Shown here piece by piece: positions 54,833 to 64,000 of a DNA stretch of 64,000 nt (positions are counted from its first letter, which is position 1; each line of letters begins with the position of its first letter). The stretch is from NCBI RefSeq assembly GCF_030269925.1, contig NC_085128.1, forward strand, positions 13,828,501 to 13,892,500, written 5' to 3'. The position numbers and the translations under genes are program-made. Origin of the DNA: Bombyx mori (Eukaryota > Arthropoda > Insecta > Lepidoptera > Bombycidae). Under the pieces are notes generated by a model, which had not been told where the DNA came from, made no database searches, and saw nothing but the letters and a program-made list of their open reading frames with translations.

Positions 54833-55762
54833 ATACTACCGACGGATGATTAGGTAGTACTCGAGAAGGCTCCGTACATCAGTCTCAATAAAAGCCGAAC
54901 AAAGTAACTTTATTAGAAACTAGAGGTCCCGTAGTAGTCGAAATTCGACTATAATTAATTGGAATTGTAAGTTTGTACACTGTTATGATTGTATTTTATA
55001 CTTCTATAATCACAAATTTTACCAAGACTACACTATAAAAAATATTAACAAAGACAAATCATATTTAAACTATTCTCAATTAGACGTCAAGAACAAAAGC
55101 TTGACAATAAATAGTATGCATGCGTGTGTGCGTCAAATACATGGTACGTAGTGTGTGTAACGTTTTCTTTATCGATTTAATGTATCTTTTATGTATTATT
55201 TTAAAAAAATATTAGCATTGTGCACTTCTTCTCTATATTCTGTATAAGTGTGGAAAATTTCATACTCCTCCGTCCGCGCAATTTTCGTAAAAAGGGATAC
55301 AAAGTTTTTGCTTCACGTAATAATATATAGATTCTCTAACCATAAATTTTACGCTAAGACGTTGTGATTGTACGAGTTGCATAAAAATATACGCTTACCC
55401 TCTCAACAAACGGTCTCCTTCGCTTAAAGAAATCTCTCACACCACACAAATACATATCCGAAATAAGTTATATACCATTATGAACGACCGGTAATATTTT
55501 CACTTTAAAGTTTAGGTCGGATTTCAAATAACCGCTTAAGCTAACTTTTACGCTGTATGTTAGCGTTGTGTTCGACCTTTTGTGGCGTTGCGATGAACTG
55601 AATAAATCTGTTTCGCACTTTAATCACGTTGACACGATACAGAGTGTATTTTCGAAATTAAATTTAAGATCCCAAAACGCGCGTTTGTATATAAAGTTGA
55701 TGTTTCAATTGTGTCGACCTATGAGGTAGAATTAATTTAACGATAAAGCTCTTTTTGTTTCT
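54833..55762. other. Unassigned AT-rich DNA
   Basis: No gene recognised. A Helitron-like or other low-copy fragment around 55200-55330 (CTCCGTCCGCGCAATTTTCG) could be a repeat but cannot be paired within the window. Confidence 0.35.
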
Positions 55763-56132
55763 TTTTTTTTCCTACCTAAGCCGGTAGCCTTAAGAGGCTA
55801 TTCCAGCGTAACCTTAACTAGTAGGTGAGCTCGGGGCTCAAAGCTGACGACGTTGCTAATACGAACCCTAGCAAGGACCGTGCTTCGCAGAATCTACCAC
55901 CGGATCGGGAACGCGACCCACTGAGAAGATCCGGCGAGAAACTCAGTGGGCTGTGTCTGAGGGTTAATTTACTCGTCGAGCCCTTCGTCGCAAGCGACGG
56001 GTTCGACGAGAACGGTGACCGGTGCTTGAAGTACCTAAAAGCACCGTTAATGGATCGGGAGGATCCGAAATGACGTGTTTTGGGCGACGTCGACTGCTTT
56101 CCATTCGTTCCGCAGGATCGGGAATGTACCTA
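55763..56132 (-). mobile_element. R-A retroposon, well-preserved copy
   Basis: Poly-T start (55760-55770), CTACCTAAGCCGGTAGCCTT, then blocks shared with 22564-22936 almost throughout, ending GGATCGGGAATGTACCTAG. ORFs on either strand are incidental. Confidence 0.7.
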
Positions 56133-57404
56133 GTTACCGGCGGCCACAATGAGAGGGTTCTCGTGTCGTGCCGCTTTATCGAAGTGAATTTTTGTCCCAA
56201 GACACTATCAACTACACTTGATAGCAATTGTAGTGGACTGTATTATTAGGATGGGCAAGGAACTTGTTAAATAAACTCGCGAGGATTGCACGTATAAAAT
56301 TTTTATATTTTAAAAATTTTATAAATCGCGTACAATAGCACGGATGAAAGAGAATTGACAAAACTAAGACATTCCAAAATGTAAAATTCAAATGTAATGT
56401 CAAAAACTACAACGACAACAATAAAAAAGGTTTTATACCATTTTGTTGGGTTTCCAACATGCTGCGGCCTCAGAAATGATATATTTTCAAGAAAGTTATA
56501 CAATACTAAATTAATGTAATAACTTACACTCACCATTTCTTTATGGGATAAAGACAATCTTTATAATCATCTATGATAAAATTTAACATTTAAGAATTAA
56601 CTTTAGACACAAAATGAGAAATGCAAAGATAGATTCTAATCAGTATATCATATTAAGAATAGGTACATTGAGGAATCTTTATACCTAGACATATATAGCT
56701 ACATTCGTATGTTCTGTGACCTTATAAATAAAATATAAAATACATTAAAAGCATTTTTTAAGGTCAAGTTCTTTTTTAAGAACTTTTTCAAATAAGAAAA
56801 TATAACAAATATTTAATTATATTTAAAACAATAACACATATTTTAGAAGGTTAATACAATATAAAATTTAATATATTTTAGAGACCGAAATGGCGCGATA
56901 CCTTACCAGATATTAGTGTAGGTAAGATGGTATTATTGAAGGAACCAATTAAATTCTGTAAAATGAAAGTACTACACAAATATGTAGTACTTTCATTTTA
57001 CAGAATGTAAATTAATCATTTAAATTAATAATTATTAAAATAAAGAAAAAAAAACTACTAGGTATTTGTTTGAAATTAGCATATGGAAATGTTATTAAAT
57101 AAATAGAATTACGAAATCTCGCTCAATTCAATACTTTCCATAGTAATTTTCATCATTATTGTCATCTCATAGCTAATATTAAAACTTTTCGAGTATTAAT
57201 ATTAATGTCGTAAAATCAATTTGATCCATACTATATTATAAAAAGCTACCTACTAGGAATTAGCTAAAACCGGCTCAATCCTGCTGGAACTGAATGAAAC
57301 ACTTTTGTCTCGATGAAAATTTACACGACGTCTTCGTCAATCAATGACAATAAATTGAATAAGATATGAAATTCATTATTTTCAAGACACACATTATTAT
57401 TATT
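56133..57404. other. AT-rich DNA containing a perfect hairpin
   Basis: No gene recognised. The striking item is the inverted repeat at 56954-57005, listed separately. Confidence 0.45.
56954..57005. repeat. Perfect 23-bp inverted repeat with 6-nt loop
   Basis: Left arm 56954-56976 (TTCTGTAAAATGAAAGTACT plus ACA), loop CAAATA, right arm 56983-57005, an exact reverse complement. Some complementarity continues weakly outside. It would fold as a stable hairpin RNA or a DNA cruciform. Confidence 0.9.
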
Positions 57405-57647
57405 TTATGGCTTAGTTGGGTGGACGAGCTCACAGCCCACCTGGTGTTAAGTGGTTACTAGAGCCCATAGACATCTACAACGTGAATGCGTCACCCACCT
57501 TGAGATATAAGTTGTAAGGTCTCAGTATAGTTACAACGGCTGCCCCACCCTTCAAACCGAAACGCATTACTGCTTCACGGCAGAAATAGGCAGGGCGGTG
57601 GTACCTACCCGCGCGGACACACCATAGGTCCTACCACCAGTAAAAAC
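57405..57647 (-). mobile_element. Bm1 SINE, partial, reversed
   Basis: TTATTTTATGGCTTAGTTGG through GGTCCTACCACCAGTAAAA, near consensus. Confidence 0.84.
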
Positions 57648-57892
57648 ATTTTAAAGGCTTTAACATTTTTTTATTGAATACCAGTCATACATAAATTTGA
57701 GAATCAATATATGTGAAGACTTCATGGATAAGGCTGAAAATTACTGTTACGTCTTAGGGCTAGTTCTTTATAAACTGCAACACCGTCTTGTTATATCGAT
57801 CGCGAAGCAATCGTCGGTCCCAATTTGAAAACTAGGATAGCTTTTATTGTAATCCAACGTCTCACTTTGCGGTCGGCCGCATTCGCGTTATA

Positions 57893-58427
57893 CCGGTCAC
57901 TCACATGCGCACGAATACGCAAACCCGCAAGTGTAGGACGACATTTGCAAATGATTATGCAAAGTTTTCGCTGCATTCGTGGTTTTCCAAGCTGTGTCGG
58001 TTTTTTAACAGACATCAAAGCGCGCGAACCGCGAACCTTCGCTTAGGCTCCCACACATTCGTTTGCCCAGTTGCGCCGACGATTGCGAAGGTAACGGACG
58101 TATCGCCATTTTCATAGCTCGTGACGTCTACTGTGTAGCGTATCTTCATCAAAAGAAATCCCATAAAAACAGCATGGATGTTAATGATGTCTGGGAAAGA
58201 ATTCAAAACTCTTTTTCTCTTCAATGTTCTATTGACGAATTAAAAAGGAGGAGAAATTCGTGAGACATTCGTAAACAAGTGTAGGAGGAAGCGCAAACGG
58301 GTTCGCAAATTGAATATGCGAACCCATTTGCACAGCTTCTAAGTTTGCGAATGAATGTCTGAGGCCCTTCACATGCGCGCAAACCTTCGTACAATGTACG
58401 AATATTTGGGCCCATGTAAGTGGCCGG
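57893..58427 (+). mobile_element. DNA-transposon remnant with imperfect TIRs, Harbinger-like
   Basis: The left end CCGGTCACTCACATGCGCAC and the reverse complement of the right end (CCGGCCACTTACATGGGCCC) agree at most positions and continue with an AATA match. Direct repeats of TTCACATGCGCGCAAACC type lie inside the right end. It is about 535 bp. It encloses a MADF-like ORF, which fits PIF/Harbinger-type elements. TSDs are not clear. Confidence 0.5.
58063..58263 (+). pseudogene. MADF-like domain fragment, 66 codons
   Basis: The C-terminal half reads VNDVWERIQNSF followed by CSIDELKRRRNS, resembling the W..I.......S.DELK..... R core of MADF DNA-binding domains common in insect transcription factors and in Harbinger-type transposons. 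The N-terminal half (GRIAIFIARDVYCV) is not recognised. It is short, surrounded by a degenerate element, and has no conserved start, so it is probably a relic. Confidence 0.45.
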
Positions 58428-59443
58428 CATTATATGCAGTATTATATTTTGTTAGGTATTCGCACCTAGTGGACATAACTAAAACTAATTTTACGGTTCA
58501 ATCTCGCATTGACTGGTTGTCCATCGACCGTGACCACAAGCACTGTAATTTACTTGTCGTGGCGTGCAACCTCTTTGACAGGACATAAGACCTACAACGA
58601 CTAGGCACAGACTAAGACAGACACTTGACAAGAATTCAAAAATAAAGAGAGAAATGGAACGAGGGCGTACGTGACTAGCGGCAGGCAGTACTTTTTTTGA
58701 CTTCCTAAAAGACGGACACGAACCAGACGACAAGGAACGAATTGACCGTTCTCATATTATGTGTATAAAATAGACGACAAAAGAACTAACCGACCGTTCA
58801 AATGGTCCTCCGACCGTTCAGGACTCGAAATATTGCAAATAAAAATCGCAAGATTAAACTATAATTTGGATTACGTATTCTTGGTGTCATGTGTTCGTCT
58901 GTAACAGTTCTTATTAGAAGCATTTAAACTTTACCCACCAATTTTATACTTATACATAGTATTTGTATAAGACTAATATAATATAAAATGCACTTGAAAC
59001 CAAACAAAATAAATGGATAGAACAATTTTAAAATTCCAGCGCTGAATATATGGCTCTTTTCTTATCTGTTGATAAAGTATTATTAAAATTTTAATGTATT
59101 ATTATATTGTAAAGATTAAATTATAAGTACGCTAATAAAATTGATAAATAAATACAACTTCAATATTACTTCGTAGTACTTTATACCTGATATGTGCTTT
59201 ATTGATTCTATCAAATCAATTTAATTCACAAAAAAAATATGTAATCGCCTTAGTTACGATTCTATCGATTATCGAAAAATAAATAATATAGGTACGCAAA
59301 TCTGTAGTGATGTACGATTCCGCGGAGTCTTTAGACACAGTATCCACCCACATTCAACTCATAAAACATTTCACCTGTTGCCATTCACTCATTACGTCTA
59401 CTTATTTAAGGCCAAGTGCACGCGTTAAAGCTATACATGTAGG
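58428..59443. other. Unassigned DNA
   Basis: Moderately GC-rich at first (58490-58740), then AT-rich. ORFs of 77 and 80 codons overlap on opposite strands without family features. Confidence 0.35.
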
Positions 59444-59455
59444 GTTCTGTATACA

Positions 59456-59758
59456 CACGATTCGATTCGCCTCGAAGGCTCCGTCGGCTGGGCGTCCTTG
59501 GGGTGAACCGCGCCGTCTGGTTGTAGTGTTGACCGCGGTAACCCCCCTACCTCATCCGGGTTCTGGCCTCGGAGGGGATCGGACGTCGGGTGTAAGAGTG
59601 CAGGGGAATCGTTTAGTGGGTGGGCCCTAAAATTCCTTGGGCCCGCGGTCTGCTCACAACACCATGCAGATCGTTGAGTCTCACATACTCCGCGCGCCCC
59701 TGAGGCGCGGGGACCTCGTAGGAGGTACGGCCCCGGCTCGATAAAAAAAAAAAAAAGT
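59456..59758 (+). mobile_element. 5'-truncated LINE 3' UTR (R1-clade-like) with 12-bp target duplication
   Basis: Flanked by GTTCTGTATACA at 59444-59455 and 59759-59770. The insert is GC-rich (GGAGGGGATCGGACGTCGG, CCTGAGGCGCGGGGACC) and ends GGCTCGAT plus a run of 14 A and GT. It has no coding domain. The R1-clade label comes from its composition and resemblance to silkworm R1-type 3' ends and is tentative. Confidence 0.6.
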
Positions 59759-59770
59759 GTTCTGTATACA

Positions 59771-61320
59771 ATAAAGATATGATCGCACCAAAATCGCTCC
59801 ATATGCATTGAAATTGAGAAGTACCGTACTAAACTTTTTGATCTCGAAAACGCTTCTTAGTTTTTTTTTTTGAATAGACAACAGGTGAAGGTTATTATAT
59901 GGCTTCAGTCGATTACTAGATAAACTATGAATTGGTATGCACAATAATACTTTAATACCACGAAAATATTCAAAGAGGTTTAGGTCAATTAGGTTTTTTC
60001 ATCACTGGAGCTATTAACGCGATCCCCCAGATTATTAAACTATTTTAAAGCAGAGGAGTTTTCAAATCTGTAACTCAAAGGTGTACAACAGGGTGAGGTA
60101 AACTTCATACATTATATTTCAGGCTTCGACCCCATGTCTCTAGGTGAGTGGCAACATTCAAACTGATAGATCATAGATCCGTTTGCCCATATAATTAAAA
60201 AAATACTACGGAACACGTTAAAATGCAAAAAAAAACACTTAGCCGTTACATGCTGTGTTCCAACATCTAAACGCAACCATTAACACTCACAATAGTAATG
60301 AACTAGAAAATGAAAATAGCCAATACCAATATAAATCAGACGTAAACCATTTGTTTGATCAGCTGAAATAGGTCGTTTGTGATTAAAAAAACGGCATAAT
60401 GTTGTTTATACGTTGCTATTTTTAGAACTAGAACGATTTTCATTTTCCGTTAAACAAGTTAAATCAATAACACATTTATTTGGCGTTACAAGTTTGTAAG
60501 CGAATAGAATTTCCACTTTAATTTTTGTTTAATCAAACTTGCCATGGCCATGGGCAGATATTTATGGACAATATTAACGAAAATCGTAGAAATTAGAACT
60601 GTCTTAATTCATCTACACTTAGGATCTCCTTTTTATTACACCACCACGCGCATTCTTGTGTTTTGTATGTTATTCTTCAGGATATCTCTGAGTTAAAAAA
60701 TCATATTATCCTCAAAATTAACACAAAATATATTGACACATACCTACCTTCTCTCATAAAGATTTTCTCGATCTATAAGTCTTAATGTAAATAAATAAGT
60801 TTAATTTCCTCACAATTCTAATTGTTGTATCAGATCCACGATGTGAAGCTCATAGAATATAATACACATAAATTAATTATAGATAAGCAACTCAAGCACT
60901 CAACAAAAATTTTCAAAGACGTCGGTCACTAGATGGCCTCTCTTCGATTAGTTTCTCATTGCTCCTGTTGATAGCAGTAACATATTATCTATCCTTTAAC
61001 TTATTTCTAATGAAGGATTTTGTAAATTTTCTGAAACCACAAATTGATAAAATTTTATCGACTTGTCTATAAGCAATAAAGACTTGTTGGATTTATTAGT
61101 TTTCTTTTTATTTTGTGTGTTTAGTTATACAATAATTAAATGCCATATCATTAACAACATATAAGTTTAGGGGCACCCGCTATAAGATGTCGCTAGTTTC
61201 CATACAAAAAAATATTTGTCTTAGAGTATCGCAGTTTCAGGGCCCTTGTGAAGTTCACCGGCATGAAGCGCACCATTGCTATATGAAGTATGCTAACTTT
61301 ACCTTATTAATCTATCACCC
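59771..61320. other. Unassigned AT-rich DNA
   Basis: No gene or clear repeat recognised; a scrap near 60130-60185 (CCCATGTCTCTAGGTGAGTG) may be an old Bm1 piece. Confidence 0.4.
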
Positions 61321-61332
61321 AGCTAGTCTCAT

Positions 61333-62125
61333 GAACCGTGCTGGAGTCATGGTCCAGACGGCTGGCCGATCCTTCGGCTGGTCGTAGGACCGTCGAGGCG
61401 ATTCGCCCGGTTCTTGTGAATTGGGTGAATCGTGACAGAGGACGCCTCACTTTCCGGCTCACGCAGGTGCTCACTGGGCATGGTTGCTTCGGTGAGTTCC
61501 TGCACCGGATCGGAGCCGAGCTGACGGCAGAGTGCCACCATTGTGGTTGCGACTTGGACACGGCGGAGCACACGCTCGTCGCCTGCCCCGCATGGGAGGG
61601 GTGGCGCCGTGTCCTTGTCGCAAAAATAGGAAACGACTAGTCGTTGCCGGATGTTGTGGCATCGATGCTCGGTGACGACGAGTCGTGGAAGGCGATGCTC
61701 GACTTCTGCGAGTGCACCATCTCGCAGAAGGAGGCGGCGGGGCGCGTGCGAGACGCGCAGGCCCGCCGCCGTCGAGCGGGGGCCAGGGAGGCGGATTTCG
61801 CCCAAGCCCTTGCCTTCTAAGTGTTTCGGGTCTCTCTCACATGTCGGCCTGGGGACCGGCGAAGGGGACCTAAGAAGACGACGTGCAAGCTGCTCTGCAC
61901 GCGTTTTATGCAAGAGCGTCCGGGTGATGGAAGGCCGGCTATCCTCAACCCACGCTGGTTCTGACCCAGCGGGGTATTCCGAGGGTAGACCATTCTAACC
62001 GGCGCCATCTAGGCGGGCTTCGGATAGCCTGCCGACCGAGAGGACTGGTGGTCGTGGCTGGCGCCGACGACCGCCAGTCCGGCGTCCCGAGGGGGAGGGT
62101 GATGGGAGAAAAAAAAAAAAAAAAA
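61333..62125 (+). mobile_element. 5'-truncated R1-clade LINE with 12-bp target duplication and poly(A)
   Basis: Flanked by AGCTAGTCTCAT at 61321-61332 and 62126-62137. It carries the reverse-transcriptase protein C-terminus, a GC-rich 3' UTR with a TCGTGGCTGGCGCCGACGAC-type dyad, and poly-A at 62109-62125. The sharp GC contrast with the flanks marks a recent insertion. Confidence 0.82.
61338..61820 (+). pseudogene. R1/TRAS-type LINE ORF2 C-terminus with one nonsense codon
   Basis: The frame shows RLTFRLTQVLTGHGCFGEFL, then a Cys/His cluster (CHHCGCDLDTAEHTLVACPAW), the CCHC-like end typical of R1-clade ORF2. A TAG at 61638-61640 interrupts it; the same frame resumes (SLPDVVASMLGDDESWKAML) and ends at TAA 61818-61820. 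The codon was probably TTG (Leu) before mutation. Confidence 0.8.
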
Positions 62126-62137
62126 AGCTAGTCTCAT

Positions 62138-62513
62138 TATGGCTTACTATTATACTACTATTACTACTATTATTCGAATATCTTCATTCGAATTGTTTCT
62201 GCAAATACTACACACAATCCTGTTTTTGTCTTTTTTTAAATACAAAATTTATTCAAAATCAAATGGATTCCTAAATACAATAAAGTATAAAGGTACTAAA
62301 AATCATTTTATTCCTATTCGACACCTTGACGCGAATATCAAATTTAATTACACAATAAAGGTTTATTCTTTATATTTTTCCCAATAATAAATATGTTTTT
62401 ATTATTTCTTTGTGCAATGAGTACCATTTTTGTGACTTGTTGTGATATTCATATCGCAAATCAGGTGTCGATGCGGCTGAGTATGGGTGGATGGACACAT
62501 GTATTTATTATCT
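62138..62513. other. Unassigned AT-rich DNA
   Basis: Nothing recognised; the 82-codon ORF is low-complexity Ile/Tyr/Phe-rich. Confidence 0.4.
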
Positions 62514-62803
62514 ACTGGCTGACCCGGCAGACTTCGTAGTGCCTCATTCGATAAATAAAAGACCTAAACTTTTTTGTAAAATAAACTTAAAACAAACAAA
62601 AGAAATCCGTCCGACGGGGGACACATCAATGGAAAAACCAAATTGTTATTTTTATTTAATTCCGAGCATTTTCATATTTATCTACCTTTTAAACCTTCTC
62701 TGGACTTCCACAAATAATTCAAGACCAAAATTAGCCGAATCGGTTGAGCCGTTCTCGAGTTTTAGCGAGACTAACGAACAGCAATTGATTTTTATATATA
62801 GAG
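62514..62803 (-). mobile_element. Non-autonomous Helitron, family H3 (copy 3)
   Basis: Reverse complement of the family: starts CTGGCTGACCCGGCAGACTT on + and ends AACGAACAGCAATTGATTTT with TATATA. The terminal CTAG is CCAG here (mutated). A 107-codon ORF across it is incidental. Confidence 0.7.
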
Positions 62804-63811
62804 ATGATGACTAGGACTTTTGGTGGAGACGTAAAGTCGTGTTATAATGGCAAATTATAATTTACGATGATATAATGATTACTTTACTAAACTTATGCAA
62901 TATTTAGTATAGGTAATTCATTGTAAAATGCTTATTCGAATTTCTTAACGAATAAGAACGTGAACAGTAATTACCAATTCAGTAGTGACCTTCGATGAGT
63001 TTGACTAATTCTGTACTGGCATCCTTGGTATTTCTACTGCGTAGTCATGGATTCCGATTCAAAGAATAAGAGAGTATGGTTAATGGGTTCAATCGACTTA
63101 ATATTTCAATGAATTAACGTTAGATGTAGTATCATCTTGAGTACTGCAGATGATTGATTGTCTGTAGGTATATCTAAATTCATGCGATTAACTCGTTCAA
63201 ATTAGGTTTTGCCTGTCAATTTATTTATTGTTGGTAGATAGGGCAAAGAAAATTCAAATTTGGAATTCATTTTATTAATCACCTTATAACATGTCTCAAC
63301 GGTAACATTGTGTTTTTAAATGAGCCGCGAATTGGCTTTTTTATCCAGTTACTTTTTATTTCATTGTGAAAAGTCGTATTTTTTTTTACAATACGCTCTG
63401 ACGCTTCCATTAAGCCGTTTCCAAGGCTTTGCTTTGATAACAACCACGAAGTACCGGTAACCGACACCTCCGCGCACCACTATTGGTATACCTTCCATTG
63501 TTTCAATTGCCAAATGCGTGATCTGACAAAAAAAAAACTCCTTATAAATATAACATAGCAACATCCGAATTCTAAGTGATTATATTCAGGGGTCCCAAGA
63601 ACTTCTTTTGTTTTTAAATCTATTATATCAGTTGCCCTTCATTTTATTTATTATTAGTCGAACCCGGTATTTGACTTAACTATGGTCCGAACGCTATCAA
63701 TCTTCACAGTATCACCAGTTAGGCTAATTTAAAGATTTCCTAAAAACTTCAACGAAATCGGTCCAGCCGTTTCGGAGTCGTTTCGTTACGGAGTCTATAG
63801 GGTACATACAC
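62804..63811. other. Unassigned AT-rich DNA
   Basis: No gene recognised. Near 63740-63800 the phrase ACGAAATCGGTCCAGCCGTT recalls the conserved 'target phrase' of several lepidopteran Helitron and LINE tails. Confidence 0.4.
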
Positions 63812-64000
63812 CCACTGAGTTTCTCGTCTGATCGTTTCAGTGGATCGCGATTCCGATCCGGTAGTAGATTCAACGAAGCACCACTTTTTCTAGGGCTAGT
63901 GTTAGCAATTCTCTCAAGCTAAGCCCGTGAGCTCACCTACCGGTCCGTGTGAAGTTAGAATAGTCCCTTAGGCTACAAACGATTAGGTAGGAGAAAAAAA
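63812..64000 (+). mobile_element. R-A retroposon 3' end, sense, at the window edge
   Basis: ACTGAGTTTCTCGTCTGATC, ATTCCGATCCGGTAGTAGAT and a terminal GATTAGGTAGGAG followed by AAAAAAA. This is the sense orientation of the family seen reversed at 22564 and 55763. The element may continue past the window. Confidence 0.65.

Noticed and set aside
61347..61913. 188-codon - strand ORF
   Set aside because: Antisense shadow of the GC-rich R1-clade ORF; the sense frame has the family motifs.
62491..62814. 107-codon + strand ORF
   Set aside because: Reads a Helitron antisense; the same peptide appears from the copy at 26262-26543.
1..64000. A novel multi-gene defence or biosynthetic system
   Set aside because: Only two host genes of known families are present, and they converge; the rest is transposons and AT-rich DNA with no clustered unknown ORFs.

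Overview
The window is lepidopteran nuclear DNA, almost certainly silkworm (Bombyx mori or a very close relative). It is AT-rich and intron-containing. It carries more than 25 whole or partial copies of a roughly 430-bp SINE that I recognise as Bm1, with tRNA-like A and B boxes at its head, together with Helitrons ending in CTAG and insertions from RTE, R1-clade and jockey/CR1-like LINEs. There is no bacterial or phage-like content and no CRISPR. Two protein-coding genes can be built exon by exon with all splice phases agreeing; nearly everything else is transposon-derived or unassigned AT-rich DNA.

Gene 1 (+ strand, 2126-9246) is an alpha-tubulin of nine coding exons and 451 residues. It opens with an exon whose only codon is the ATG, followed directly by a GTAAGT donor. 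It is divergent: the K40 acetylation lysine is missing, there is one extra residue in that loop, and the C-terminus ends in Leu rather than the usual EEY. Its introns hold Bm1 copies, two Helitrons and a TG microsatellite.

Gene 2 (- strand, 35309 down to 13202) is an NDRG-family protein (insect MESK2/NDRG3-like) of eight coding exons and 339 residues. Its first intron is about 14.7 kb. That intron contains a young non-autonomous LTR retrotransposon (24601-26281), whose interior is mostly minisatellite, and an internally deleted RTE LINE with a preserved endonuclease ORF (31409-33037). A further GC-rich ORF at 52032-52247 on the - strand ends at a phase-0 donor and could be an alternative 5' coding exon of the same gene. 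The two genes converge, with about 3 kb between their likely 3' ends.

Layout: 1-2125 upstream of the tubulin gene, with an RTE tail and a Helitron; 2126-9915 alpha-tubulin; 9916-12470 repeat-rich intergenic DNA; 12470-35400 NDRG gene; 35400-52000 transposon-rich DNA; 52000-53140 candidate alternative exon and possible promoter; 53140-64000 intergenic DNA with Bm1, a Harbinger/MADF-like element, two 5'-truncated R1-clade insertions with clear target-site duplications, a Helitron, and retroposon tails up to the window edge. The evidence is sequence reading only: no alignments, expression data or database searches were available, and splice models come from consensus sites plus family conservation.
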